This document shows, one piece after another, positions 34,632-44,910 of a stretch of 64,000 nucleotides of DNA. The DNA is from Phyllostachys edulis. Its lineage: Eukaryota; Streptophyta; Magnoliopsida; Poales; Poaceae. Below the pieces are notes generated by a model. That model saw only the letters and a program-made list of their open reading frames with translations. It ran no database searches and had not been told where the DNA came from. The DNA is taken from assembly GCA_036346405.1 (NCBI GenBank), contig CM070558.1:1116001-1180000 (forward strand). The letters run 5' to 3'. A program made the position numbers and the translations under genes. The stretch's first letter is position 1; every line of letters begins with the position of its first letter.

Positions 34632-34862
34632 AATCAGTTCAAACTAATTTGAACTATTTTCAAATTTAACGTGACTATTGTGATTATATACCATGAAACT
34701 AACTCAAACTAATTAAACTGAAGATGAATTTAATTATTTTTTTTGCAGTTTAATATCTCAAATACATTTTTTGTGGGTTTGTAAAAATACCCACTTCAAA
34801 CGTCGCAAATCTCAAAGAACATCAATGGGTATTGATTTGGTTGCCTAGGCACAAAGGTGCGT
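34632..34862 (+). repeat. Dispersed repeat copy 4 (inverted arm)
   Basis: Full copy, ending ATGGGTATTGATTTGGTTGC and CCTAGGCACAAAGGTGCG. Pairs with 33813-34040. Confidence 0.85.
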
Positions 34863-35194
34863 AAAACAATTTCATCCGCCAGGCGTAGAGATCCTTCGTC
34901 AAACATCTCTCTTCCGAACATATATGGAAGCAACAACCTGAATCTAATATTCATCAATGAGAAGTACCTGATTGACCGAAATGGCGGTTATTGTCATAGA
35001 CATATCCCCCACTTCGCCTTGCAGTTATGTCAAAAACAGATGTTTAATACCTGCAGTTATCCTCAGGAAATAATGTCATATATTAACTACAGTGTGTATT
35101 AAACACAGCGCATAAATATCCCTAGTCGATTGGGCCCACATGTTTGTAGGCATTATCGACTATATGGTAGTCGTAGTTGACCTGGTCATAGTAA
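34863..35194. other. Intergenic plus left part of a TACGACTAC-repeat element
   Basis: 34863-35110 shows no assignable gene. 35145-35194 (TCGACTATATGGTAGTCGTA...GGTCATAGTAA) is the left remainder of the repeat that resumes at 40517 as AAGCTTACGACTACGAAGTG. The Harbinger-like element interrupts it. Confidence 0.5.
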
Positions 35195-37924
35195 GGGTGT
35201 GTTTGGAATGGCTTCGGCTTTTCGCTTGAAAAAGTCAGAAGCTGTTCCAAACACCTAGCTTTAATTCCCCGCTTTTCCTCGAAGCCACTTCACGTTGCAA
35301 CGTGCGGAGGCCGAAAGCCGTTTGCGGGGAGCTTTCACGTCTTCCCGCAGCCCCTATTCCACATTTACCTCCAAAGTTGGGAGGTAATTACCCGCCATTT
35401 TCCATTCAACAAAACCCTGCTCTGCTCGCCTACCCCCCCCAGCCCAGCAACCTCCTCCTTCCTCCTTCTGCGCCCACGCCACCGCATCCTCCTCTCCTGT
35501 GCCACCGCCCCGCCGTGTCCTCTCTCCTCCACCGCCCAGATCTAAATCTCCCCAGATCTGGACGTCGCTACTCTCCTCCCTCCCTAAGCGCCCTCCCCCT
35601 CGCCTCCGGCTCCCTCATCCTTTGCTGGCTCGTGATGTCGCCGTCCTTCTCCTCCCCTGACAAGGTGTGTGAGGACTCCTCTCTGGTTACCCTAGAAAAG
35701 TACTCCGAGGGAGCATTCTGAGGTCCGGGAGGACCCCCTCTTTTTTTTTTACAACCGGTACTACCGCGACAAGGGCGGCGGTAGTACCGCGCAGCATAAC
35801 CCAAGGGGAGCTTGACAGGGTCTCCCAGGGAAAGTCGCGAAGGACTACCCAAAGAATCCTACATGATCCTAGCTCACACAGAAACCACTTAGGTATAATC
35901 ATAACCACAAGGTCAAACAAAACACGAAGCAGACAAATTAAGCTTTATAATAAACAAGACCTTATGGTCAAAGCTTGATTACAGAAGTTGCCAACTTGGG
36001 CTTACAAAACCGCCACAAGGAGAACCTTTAAAGCAGCAACACAAAAACACTTGGATGCCATCTGGCAAGCCCATCGGCTGTCGAGTGGAGGACGTCCTAG
36101 GCAGCTGGATCATCAAAGAAATCTTCTTCAAAGAGGTCTAAGCTTCCTTGCACTTGGTCATCTTCATACACTGCTTTGACACAGGGCTTAAAGCCATGAG
36201 TACTTTGAATGTACTCAGCAAATCACAGGGGAGCATTATGCAATTAATAATCATGCAATGGCTTACCAATGGAGAGTTGTATGGTTAGTTGCACAAAGCA
36301 ATATTTGACAATAAATAACATAATAGATTGTAAGGCAACAAGTTAAAACAATATCACATAATTACATTTGTTTGAAAAGAAGGGAGTGAGCACCAACTCA
36401 CATCCAAACCACTTGGGGGAGGTCTGGTTGCACCCACAGCCAGGACCTCTCCCAAGGCCTCTCTAGAGTACCAACTCTAGAGCTCCAAAAACCAGCCCCT
36501 GGACCACATCTCGAGCCAGCCATGACCCCTCTAAAGCCGGCCAAGGTCTCTTCGAGGCAAAGCCACGGCCTCTCGCAGAAGTGCCCAGGGAACACAATTT
36601 CACAAAAGCTACCCCTTGCACCATTTTCACCGGGCATTGTCCATGACCAAGGACTTGGCTATTCAAATAGATTTTTTACTCTGCAGAGGTGTACAACTTT
36701 ACCCACAATCGACGATCTCTCTAGCGGGACAGGTTCCAGAAAGACCCTTGCTCACTTCCGAAGGTGGGCAGTCTAGAGAGCGTGGTAAGGTCTTTACAAA
36801 GCTTTGAACTGGCTCAGAGCTGCCCGCTAAGGTTTCGCAATCCCCCCCTGCCAGGTTATCAGGTGCCCCCTCTTGCGCCAGCACCTCACTCGCTCAACCA
36901 CAACAGAACCGAGCCAGCTCATTGCTAATTATTCAGCCCAGACCACCCCCATAAAGTGATCTTGTGGTTGCAATGATTGGCCCAAATCAACAGAACACTA
37001 AGTTAAGTCCTTAATTGTGCTCAGGCAAGAATTCCACAACCCCATGTGCAAAGCACCCACTACTCACTCCCTGCATTCTTGCCCAAGTAAAACCATTTTG
37101 TGATTAACCCTGGCCAAAAGACCACCGAGTCCTGGCACATCAAATTTTAACCAAGTGGCATCGCACCACAATCAACACAACATACGAAATCCCACCATAG
37201 CTGCTTAATAGTGGCACCAACCACAAATTCCATAGTTCATTTAGTCAAGATTATTAATTGATGAAGCATGATTCTCAAAACCCACGGCTCTAAAGAAATG
37301 CTAAATATAAAACTATGGTCCCATGTTGGCAATATCAAACAATACCAACTAAAATACCCAACCTAGAGTTTCCAAAAGGATTATGTCAACATGTCCAGCA
37401 ACAAGTCCAAAGGAGGCATAATATTAAGTGAGAAAGAATAGCTACTGCCCAAACATTTCTTATATAAAAGTAGCCATGCATGATAAAGTAAAATAAAATA
37501 TATTTAAAAGGCTAGGCTCAACATGATCAAGGGCTATGACTTGCCTTCGTCAAGCCGTGCTGGTCCTTCGGTTGAAACTGCTGGGTCCAAGTACTACTCA
37601 AGCTCGGGATCTACACGTTCGCAAAGAACCAAATAAGCAAAACTACACTAGGCAAAACAACTCAAAAAGACTCAGAAGAACTAAAGCACAACTCAACCCA
37701 AAAACCAGATAAACAGAAGGCCCAAAACGAGAGGGGAGGTCCAAAGCAAGAGAGGGTGGTCTTTAGGCAAAAGACCAGCAAAGATCCGTAGGGAGGTCTT
37801 CTAGCGAAGAAGAGAGCAGCTCCCACGATTTGCTCATGGTGGAGCTTCGAGCTCAAGCTCAGAGAGAGCTAGGCGACGGTAGGGAAGCTAGCAAAGGAGC
37901 AAAAGGTTACAAAGGCAAGCCCAC

Positions 37925-37945
37925 CCAGGCTATTTATAGCCGGCC
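37925..37945 (-). promoter_or_regulatory. LTR core promoter (TATA box, minus strand)
   Basis: GGCTATAAATAGCC on the minus strand, placed in the middle of the solo LTR with a GC-rich GGCCGGC element just upstream. This is the expected position of the U3/R boundary and could drive transcription leftwards from 37.9 kb. Confidence 0.6.
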
Positions 37946-38199
37946 GGCGGAGAGGCACGGAAACAACTCAAGCAAAAACGTCTCAATGATCGGTGTGGTT
38001 AGGACAGGGCATGTCCTAAAAAGAAATAAACAATGCACCCTTGAAGTGACTGCATTTAATGTGCTATGACAGCCATTAAATGTGCACAAAGATTTGAGGC
38101 GGAAGAAATGATAAAAGGTGAGTGCGGCTGGCAAGTGGGGCCAGTCAAAAGGGTGCACAACGAGTCAAAGAGGTGGTCCCCACCACACAAATTGTCTTT

Positions 38200-38870
38200 G
38201 CAAAAAGACCACGGGGAGGTCCTGTGGACAGGAGGTCCAAAGGCACTAGGAGGTCTTAGACAGGAGGTCCAGAGACACGAAGAGGAGGTCCTGGACAAGA
38301 GGTCCGAAGACACTACAAGGAGGTCCTGGACAAGAGGTCCAGAGACACGAAGAGGAGGTCTTGGACAGGAGGTCCAAAAGACACTACAAGGATGTCCTAA
38401 CAGTTAGATCTCCAAAAGGGAGGTCATACGGTCAAGATTTGCAAGCAAAGGGGGGGTCCTGACGGTTAGATCTCTAAAAGGGAGGTCCTACGGTCAAGAT
38501 CTGCAAGCAAAGGGGAGGTCCTACGGTCAAGATCTGCAAGCAAAGGGGAGGTCCTAATGGTTAGATCTCCAAAAGGGAGGTCCTACGGTCAAGATCTGCA
38601 AGCAAAGGGGAGGTCCTGACGGTGAGATCTCCAAAAAGAGATCCTAAACGGTCAAGATCAAAAGGCAAGGAGGTCCTGACGGTCAGATCTCAAAAGGAGA
38701 TCCTAAACAGTCAAGATCAAAAGGCAAGGAGGTCCTGACGGTCAGATTTCAAAAGGAGATCCTAAATGGTCAAGATCAAAAGGCAAGGAGGTCCTGACTG
38801 TCAGATCTCAAAAGGAGATTCTAAACGGTTAGGATCAAAAGGGCAAAGGAGTCCTGCGAAGGCAAAAAGA
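38200..38870. repeat. GGAGGTCCT minisatellite within solo LTR
   Basis: Three adjoining tandem families share the GGAGGTCCT core. The first has units of about 35 bp (with 70-bp higher order) at 38200-38400. The second has units of about 62 bp with TTAGATCTCCAAAAGGGAGG at 38400-38640. The third has units of about 59 bp with GGTCAGATCTCAAAAGGAGA at 38640-38870. They lie in the U3 side of the minus-strand LTR, upstream of its TATA box. Confidence 0.9.
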
Positions 38871-40516
38871 CGCGGGGAAAACCAGGGTCGTCAGATCTCA
38901 ATCGAACGGATGTAAACAAGGGGGCCGTTCGGACCGAGCAAAGGTCTCAACGGATTAGAGCCGTCCGATATAGATCGGGTGGCTCTCAAGGGGTGGGATG
39001 TTCGAACCGTCCGAACGCACCTTCAAGATCGAGCCGTCCAAAAGCATCAACAGTCCTAAGGCGAGCAAGGTTAAACCTAAGCGGTACGACCGCAAAATAA
39101 CAGCGGTAGGTCCGCAAGGACACAAAGGAGGTCTTCAAGGAGTCAAGGGAGGTCCTTTGAACTCTGAGGACGTCTGAAGGGACAAGGGAGGTCCAAAAAG
39201 GCTCAAAGGAGGTCTTAACAAAGGCGATAGTACCGGCACCCTTGCAGAGGTACGACCGGAGGTCGGAAGTACCGAAAATAAATAACGGTAAATCCGGAAT
39301 AGAATGCCGCAACTCAACCGAACGATACGACTGCCAGAGGGATGGTGGCAGTACTGCAACCTGAACTGAACCATCCTTGAGGGAGGTCTAGAGAAAGGGA
39401 AACAAAGCCAAACTTGGCTTTGAGAAATCAAAGGGGTTTTGAAACACAAACTCGAGCTTGATCCTCAGCGGAAGGTCCAAAACAAGGGAAGGTCTAAACA
39501 AAGGGTGAGATTTAAACAGAGAGAGAGGTTTAAATCTTAAAGAGATTCAAACCAACAAAGGAGGTTCAAAGAGAAAGGTTAAACTAAGAGGCACACAGAG
39601 AAGCTTAGGAGGAAACCAAACCAAGGAACACGAAAGAACAACAAAGAGCCTCAACCAGTAGAGAGCACCAACAAGAGACTTAGTTGAGGTTTGGTTAGTT
39701 CAAGTTAAACTCTCCAAATTTTTTAAATACCAAGTTAAGCTTTGAATTCTCATCAAAACCAAATGGTTATTTTTTTTTTGAAAACTTGGCAAGGATCCTA
39801 GGACAAACGGGATGTTACAAGGCGCCTCCTCCCCTCCTCCCTCCTCCTACTGCCTCGGCGCCCATCTCGTCCACCCTCGGTTCTCCTCCTCCCCCAGCAA
39901 CGGCCGCTGCCCTCCTCCCCCACCGCCTGCCCAAACCCTAGCCGTTGCCGCATCTGTTTTTCTTTCCTTTTTTTAATCTGTGAAGTAATTGTTTATCTTG
40001 ATAATTATTTATTGTAATAATTAATCATTGTAATAATTGTTTTAAATAATTACTTATTGTATTTATATATAGAATATTTGTTTATTGTAATAATTGTCGT
40101 TAATTACATTAATTGTGGTTTTGTTGTGTTAATTGTCATCAAACGCGATCAATTACGTTAATTGCGGTATTCGTCGTCAAATATGCTCAATTGCGTTAAT
40201 CGTCAGTAAAGCAGTAGTCGTCTTTAATTATCATTAAATGTCATCAATTGCGGTAGTTGTCATCAATTGCGTTGGTTGTCGCTAATTATCATCAATTGTT
40301 AATTATCGTTAATTATCATTAATTATCGTTAAACAACATCAAACAAGTTATTACTTACCTGAGAGGTATTTCAGACTTTTTTCATCTCAGAAGCTGCTGT
40401 CAGCCTACCTAAAAGTTAGACAGCCAAACACCAAACCTGTTCAGCTCAACCGTGTTGCCCTACAGCCCAACCGGAAGCTGCTTTTCAGAAAAACCACAAC
40501 CATACCAAACAGACCC

Positions 40517-40665
40517 TAAAGCTTACGACTACGAAGTGATCGTAGTAAAGCTTACGATCATGAGGTAGTTGTAGGAAGTTTTACGACCATAAGGTAGTCG
40601 TAGAAGATCTTATGACCATACAGGGTGGTCATAAAATAGTTTACGACTACTAAGTCTTTTCTTTA
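40517..40665. repeat. TACGACTAC / TACGATCATG repeat (right part)
   Basis: Four diverged units of about 42 bp (AAAGCTTACGACTACGAAGT, AAAGCTTACGATCATGAGGT, AAGTTTTACGACCATAAGGT, AGATCTTATGACCAT) occur here. The same block is at 45980-46125. It is the interior of an unnamed element split by the Harbinger-like insertion. Confidence 0.75.
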
Positions 40666-41069
40666 TTAATGATAAGTGGTATCTTTACAAATTATATGAA
40701 GATATTACTATCTATAATAACAATAATAAAAACAATAAATAATTTAACTAACTGAGGATTATTAGATCCATGTCGGTCTCTAATGTACTTAATTATTAGT
40801 GGTGATTTCTACCGTCATTATTGAACATGGCTATTTGGTGGGAACGAAAATTCATCGCTACGTTAGTTGTGATTTGAGTATCAGTGGCGGTATATTCCGA
40901 GGGAGGGTTCCTTACAGTTATTTGGTGGGAACGAAACAGTGACGGACGGATGGAAAAATCACCGCTAGCACATATTTGTGATAAAAATAGGCCTTTTGTG
41001 TCGAAAATTTTCACCACGAGAATAAAGGTGAAAACTAAAGAGGGATTGTTCCAAGCGTACAGACTGCAA

Positions 41070-42062
41070 AGGCTATATATATGCATCGTCGGTGGAATAT
41101 ATACGCATGCTGCAACTAGCGTCGGCGATACGGGCAAGAAAAGGAAGAAGAAAGTAAAAGGGGCGATTTGGCAATCAGCTAGACCAGCATGCATCGCATG
41201 CTTTGGTTGCATGAACTCGACCAGCATGATCATGATGCCGTACGTCTCGATCTAACACTTGCGTGAACAAGTAGTGTGAAATTAACCTCTTTCTTAAGCA
41301 AGACCGAACCTTGGATTCCCGCATGCAGTGTGTATGCATGTTCGATTATTTGTTTAATTGTATACATACATACATACATACTGATTGATTAATGCTTTTG
41401 GTTTGAGAGATGCATGGTCCTGTAAGCTATTTTGTAAGTTGCCTGGTTTTTTTTTTGTGATCAATAGCGAGCTAGCTAGAATCACGATCACGATGATTAC
41501 CTCCGCTTTGATTACCTTGCGCTGCACACCAATGCAATGCAAAGGCAAGGCGACGCGAATGTTGTCTTGCCGTGTAAAGGAGTGCTATTGTCTCACTTGA
41601 CCCTTTCTCTTTCGCAAAGAAAAAAAAAGGGGACTTGTTCCATCCATCCATCATTTGGCTCTCGCGTGACGCACATAGCATGCATGCATGCGATTGCTAC
41701 ATATATCGCGACTGCTGCCATGCAAGTGCTCTTCTCTCTCAGGCTTCTTTTCTTCTTGAGAGACGCATGCAATGCAATGCAATGCATCTAGTGCAAGTGT
41801 TCACTCAGCTCTAGTTCCCTAGTGCAAGGTAAACAAGATGCCTTTATGTATCCTATCCTATGCACCTGGTATTGTACATACACTGTGTTCACGTGTTTAT
41901 TATCTATCTGCATATATATGCATGGGAGGTGCCTAATTAAGATGCCTTTATGCGACGTGCGTCCGTACATTCCTTCAATTTCTCTTGCGAACTCTTGTAC
42001 GGCAGGCAGATCATCGGGAACAAGCAGGAAAGTCATCATACATCCACACTTTGTCGTCGGCG
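41070..42062 (+). promoter_or_regulatory. Upstream region of DUF594 gene A
   Basis: Conserved with copy B (47449-48458). TATA-like CTATATATATGC at 41071-41082 and TATATATGCATGGG at 41913-41926 are candidates, the latter about 140 bp before the start codon. ACGGCAG|GCAGATC at about 42000-42013 could be a 3' splice site, so a 5'-UTR intron is possible. Which element is used cannot be decided from sequence alone. Confidence 0.35.
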
Positions 42063-44465
42063 ATGGGGCTCAATCCTCCTGTCCCGCAGAAGGACAGCGA
42101 CTGGGAGATCCGCGTGGCCGTGCTGCTCAGCCTCTTCCTCCAGATGCTCCTCATCTTCGTCGGCCCCATGCGCAAGCGCTCCTCCCACCCGGTGCCCCGC
42201 TTCGCCGTCTGGTCCTGCTACCTCCTCGCCGACTGGGTCGCCGACCTTGCCCTCGGCCTCCTCCTCAACAACATGGGCAACATCGGCGGTAACGGAGGCG
42301 CCAGCGGGAGCTCCAGCATCTCCCACGCCTCCAGCCTCAAGAAAGGTGGCGGCGGCGCCTCCACCACGGACAACAACAGCCCCATCATCTTCGCCTTCTG
42401 GACGCCGTTCCTGCTGCTCCACCTGGGCGGCCCCGACACCATCACCGCCTACTCCCTCGAGGACAACGAGCTCTGGCTCCGCCACCTCATCGGCCTCCTC
42501 TTCGAGCTCTTCTCCGCCTCCGTCATCTTCTTCTGCTCCCTGAAGACCAACCCAATGATCCCCGCCACCGTCCTCATATTCGTCGTCGGCATCATCAAGT
42601 ACGGCGAGCGCACCTACTCGCTCTACTCCGGCAGCGTCGACGGCTTCCGCGAAAGCATCCTCGGCGACCCGGACCCCGGGCCCAACTACGCCAAGCTCAT
42701 GACGGAGTTCGATGCCAAGGAGAAGGCCGGCCTGGCGGTCGAGATCGTCATCGCCGACGGAGAGGCTAAGAAGGTGCACGATGCCCTGGAGCAAGACGAG
42801 CGATCTCGGTTGGTGAAGACGAGCACCAAGAGCCTGGAGGCACATGCGTACGACTTCTACCTCGACTTCCGGCGCCTCTTCGTTAACCTCATCCTCAGCT
42901 ACAAGGAGCGCAAGATCAGCCAGGCCTACTTCCTCGAGGACAAGGACATGAACCCAACCGAGGCGTTCGAGGTGATCGAGGTGGAGCTGAACTTCATCTA
43001 CGACATGGTGTACACCAAGGCGCCCGTCGCCCACACCAAGAAAGGCTGCGTCCTCCGCTTCGTCGGCTCCGGCTGCCTCATCGCCGCGCTCACCATCTTC
43101 TTCCTCCTCGACAAGGGCGGCAACGGCATCTCGAGCACAGACGCCGGCATCACCTACGCGCTGCTTCTCGGCGGGCTGGCGCTCGACGCGATCGCCCTGG
43201 CCATGCTCTTGTTCTCCAACCGGATGCTGGTCTTCCTCGAGGGGACCCCATGGCTGGCGTGGCTCGCGAGGGCGATCAGGACCTTGCGGTCTCGGCTGCG
43301 GCACCGGCGCTGGTCGGAGAGGACCTCGCAGATGAACCTCATCAGCTACTGCCTGGACAAGCCGGACAGCAAGGACGACGAAGGTGGTGGCCGCAGCCGC
43401 CGCTGCAGCAGCTGCTGCTTCGCCAACCAGCGGGGGACCCGCACGCTCGCCAAGGTCGCGAAAAAGCTGGGCGTCAGGGAGATCTTCGATGACTTCTTCT
43501 TCATCCGGCGCGAGCACCTCAGCTGCAGGAAGCAGCAGGGAAAGGAGGGAGAGGAGGAGCCCCTTCTCCTCAAGTTTATCTTCGAAGGGCTCAGGGAGGC
43601 GGCCAAGAAAGCCAAGGACAAGGAGTACCAAGGCATGAAGGATACGTTCAACTACCGAGGCGAGGGAGTCCTTGTGCACGACAAGAAACTTCGCGAGGAT
43701 ATCGAGCTGAAGCTGAAGGAAGCAACACGAGGCGAGCAACGAGACCTTGATGAGGCGGAGCTCGCCAAGAAGACGATGGAAAAAATCGACATCCTTCTGG
43801 ACAGCGTCAAGAGGGACTTTGACGAGTCCTTGCTGTTGTGGCACATCGCCACGGACTTGTGCTGCCTTCTCCCCCTCCCCGAGGATTCAGCGGCGAAAAA
43901 GGACACCGTCGAAAAGATGAAGCCGGTCGGCAAGACCCTGTCCGAGTACATGCTCTACCTGCTCATCAAGCAGCCGGAGATGCTATCGGCGACGGCGGGC
44001 ATCGGGCTTCTCCGCTACCGGGACACCTGCGCGGAGGCGCGGCGGTTCTTCAGGTCGGCGGACGCCTGGGGCGCGGAGGCGCGGCGATTCTGCAGGTCGG
44101 CGGACGCCTGGGACCTTAACCACGACGACGCCCGGAGGATGCTGCTGGGCGTCAACACGTCCAAGAAGCCGTTGGAGGTGAAGGGCGACCGGAGCAAATC
44201 GGTGCTGTTCGACGCCTGCATCCTGGCCAAGGTGCTCAGGGAGCTGGGAGGGGACCTCATGTGGGAGGTGGTGGCCGGCGTGTGGGGGGAGATGCTCACG
44301 TACGCGGCGAGCAAGTGCCGGGGGAGCACGCACGTGCGGCAACTCAGCCGCGGCGGCGAGCTCATCACCCTGGTGTGGTTCCTCATGTCGCACATGGGGA
44401 TCGGCGACATGTACCAGATCCAGGAGGGAGACGCCACGGCCAAGCTCATCGTCCATGACCAGTAG
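42063..44465 (+). CDS. DUF4220/DUF594 membrane protein, gene A
   Basis: Intact single-exon gene of 800 codons. I chose the ATG at 42063 rather than the upstream in-frame ATG at 41985 because MGLNPPVPQKDSDWEIR is the shared start of both copies and similarity in the 5' part looks non-coding. The N-terminal DUF4220 part has hydrophobic helices at about residues 18-36, 48-70, 104-125, 145-186, 330-350 and 362-392. A charged, Lys/Glu-rich middle follows. The C-terminal DUF594 part begins near residue 588 (SLLLWHIATDLC, TLSEYMLYLLIKQPEML) and ends LSRGGELITLVWFLMSHMGI...IVHDQ. A 14-residue repeat, AEARRFFRSADAWG / AEARRFCRSADAWD, sits at 657-684. Family function is unknown; it is a plant membrane family expanded in grasses. 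Confidence 0.93.
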   Translation: MGLNPPVPQKDSDWEIRVAVLLSLFLQMLLIFVGPMRKRSSHPVPRFAVWSCYLLADWVADLALGLLLNNMGNIGGNGGASGSSSISHASSLKKGGGGASTTDNNSPIIFAFWTPFLLLHLGGPDTITAYSLEDNELWLRHLIGLLFELFSASVIFFCSLKTNPMIPATVLIFVVGIIKYGERTYSLYSGSVDGFRESILGDPDPGPNYAKLMTEFDAKEKAGLAVEIVIADGEAKKVHDALEQDERSRLVKTSTKSLEAHAYDFYLDFRRLFVNLILSYKERKISQAYFLEDKDMNPTEAFEVIEVELNFIYDMVYTKAPVAHTKKGCVLRFVGSGCLIAALTIFFLLDKGGNGISSTDAGITYALLLGGLALDAIALAMLLFSNRMLVFLEGTPWLAWLARAIRTLRSRLRHRRWSERTSQMNLISYCLDKPDSKDDEGGGRSRRCSSCCFANQRGTRTLAKVAKKLGVREIFDDFFFIRREHLSCRKQQGKEGEEEPLLLKFIFEGLREAAKKAKDKEYQGMKDTFNYRGEGVLVHDKKLREDIELKLKEATRGEQRDLDEAELAKKTMEKIDILLDSVKRDFDESLLLWHIATDLCCLLPLPEDSAAKKDTVEKMKPVGKTLSEYMLYLLIKQPEMLSATAGIGLLRYRDTCAEARRFFRSADAWGAEARRFCRSADAWDLNHDDARRMLLGVNTSKKPLEVKGDRSKSVLFDACILAKVLRELGGDLMWEVVAGVWGEMLTYAASKCRGSTHVRQLSRGGELITLVWFLMSHMGIGDMYQIQEGDATAKLIVHDQ
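44031..44114 (+). repeat. 42-bp in-frame tandem duplication in gene A
   Basis: GCGGAGGCGCGGCG begins at 44031 and again at 44073. The unit encodes 14 residues and adds one copy relative to gene B and both pseudogenes, so the duplication happened after the A/B split. A C/G change makes FFRS become FCRS in the second unit. Confidence 0.92.
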
Positions 44466-44700
44466 CCAGCCAGCTGCCGCCTTGTGCCATGCATGCGTCA
44501 TGCGTGCGTGGAACCTGCTTGCAAGTATCGTCGTCGTATCCATCCGTCCCTCCGGGCTCCGGCCAGCGTGTTGCTCTATCTTCCGGTTTATTTAGACCTA
44601 GTCTGTTTTATCTTCTCTGCTCGTTGTGTTGTGCAATCTGACATCGACTGCGGTTTTACGACTTGACTTGCCGAATTTCCCCTTAATTGTTCGATATATA
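44466..44700 (+). other. 3' flank of DUF594 gene A
   Basis: Conserved with 50883-51110 of copy B (AGCCAGCCAGCTGCCGCCTT ... TTAGACCTAGTCTGTTTTAT). Conservation beyond the stop fits a 3' UTR, although it is also simply part of the duplicated block. No clear AATAAA signal. Confidence 0.5.
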
Positions 44701-44910
44701 TTCAACAGTTTTGCTAGTTTTAAGTTGTCTGGAATTTTCTTAAGTTTAAGTCACTTGTTGTAACCATTGAATTTGTGTAGAGATTGGTGTGTCATATGAT
44801 CGGATATTGATCCAATAAATATCATATGATTAGATATTGATCTAATGGATGAAAAACATAACTTATACTTAAGAAATTTTTAGACAATTTATGAATAGAC
44901 AGTCCCTGTA
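44701..44910 (-). mobile_element. TA-target MITE-like element, copy 1
   Basis: Absent from the matching place in copy B, so it inserted after the duplication, at a GATATATA site. It is the reverse complement of 53078-53282. Ends carry imperfect inverted repeats: AGTTGTCTGGAATTTTCTTAAG on the left, and on the opposite strand AATTGTCTAAAAATTTCTTAAG. Interior has paired ATCATATGAT / ATCGGATATTGATC blocks. Small size, TIRs and TA-rich target suggest a MITE, superfamily undetermined. Confidence 0.65.

Larger units (their letters stand above)
33641..34862. repeat. Rearranged relic of DUF594 upstream region
   Basis: Pieces match sequence 0.9-1.2 kb upstream of both intact DUF594 genes: GATGGAAAAATCACCGCTA...TTTTGTGTCGAAAATTTTCA and GGGATTGTTCCAAGCGTACA...CTGCAACTAGCGTCTGCAATACGG (compare 40930-41130 and 47400-47515). 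They are rearranged here. A block of about 150 bp occurs twice as direct repeats (33641-33790, 34042-34200). A 259-bp unit is tandemly duplicated (34306-34564, 34565-34823). Copies of the dispersed repeat form inverted arms of about 225 bp (33813-34040 against 34632-34862). No DUF594 coding sequence follows, so this is a promoter-region fragment without its gene. Confidence 0.85.
35668..39819 (-). mobile_element. 4.15-kb solo LTR (Tekay/Del-like Ty3 family)
   Basis: Runs from TGTGAGGACTCC to CGGGATGTTACA, flanked by AGGTG (35663-35667) and AGGCG (39820-39824), a one-mismatch 5-bp target duplication. Read on the minus strand it begins TGTAACATCCCG, as in Tekay/Del-like LTRs. A good minus-strand TATA box, GGCTATAAATAGCC, lies at 37929-37942. 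It shares the CTATTC.AATAG...CTGCAG.GGTGTAC block (36658-36692) with the larger LTR at 58.4 kb onward (59230-59265), so they are related families. No internal region remains, consistent with LTR-LTR recombination. Confidence 0.75.
35195..40516. mobile_element. Harbinger-like TIR element with nested solo LTR
   Basis: Terminal repeats GGGTGTGTTTGGAATGG (35195-35211) and CCATACCAAACAGACCC (40500-40516) match at 15 of 17 positions and are flanked by TAA on both sides (35192-35194 and 40517-40519), the usual PIF/Harbinger target. Without the nested LTR the element is about 1.17 kb. It contains a pyrimidine/GC-rich, 5'-UTR-like stretch (35400-35650 and 39830-39960, including AAACCCTAGCCG) and an AT-rich array of AATTGCGTTAAT/GTCATCAA-type repeats (40030-40340). 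No transposase, so non-autonomous. Confidence 0.82.
40028..44693 (+). repeat. Segmental duplication, copy A
   Basis: Aligns over its length with 45479-51104 (copy B) apart from a LINE insertion in B. It spans the right end of the Harbinger-like element, the TACGACTAC repeat, the DUF594 upstream region, the gene and about 230 bp of 3' flank (to CCTTAATTGTTCG). The left break falls in AT-rich ATTGTAATAATT repeats and the right break beside a TA-rich site. Confidence 0.9.

Noticed and set aside
35302..35721. 139-codon Pro/Leu-rich frame in the Harbinger-like element
   Set aside because: Crosses the LTR insertion point at 35668, so its 3' end is transposon sequence; the rest is pyrimidine-rich leader-like DNA.
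38200..38870. CRISPR-like repeat array
   Set aside because: Units are contiguous tandem minisatellites inside a plant LTR, without unique spacers or cas genes.
42036..43844. 602-codon open frame on the minus strand opposite DUF594 gene A
   Set aside because: It mirrors the GC-rich third-position bias of the sense gene, and its Glu/Asp/Val/Ala composition is what antisense of such codons gives. The same shadow frame appears opposite gene B (48432-50303). No known domain.
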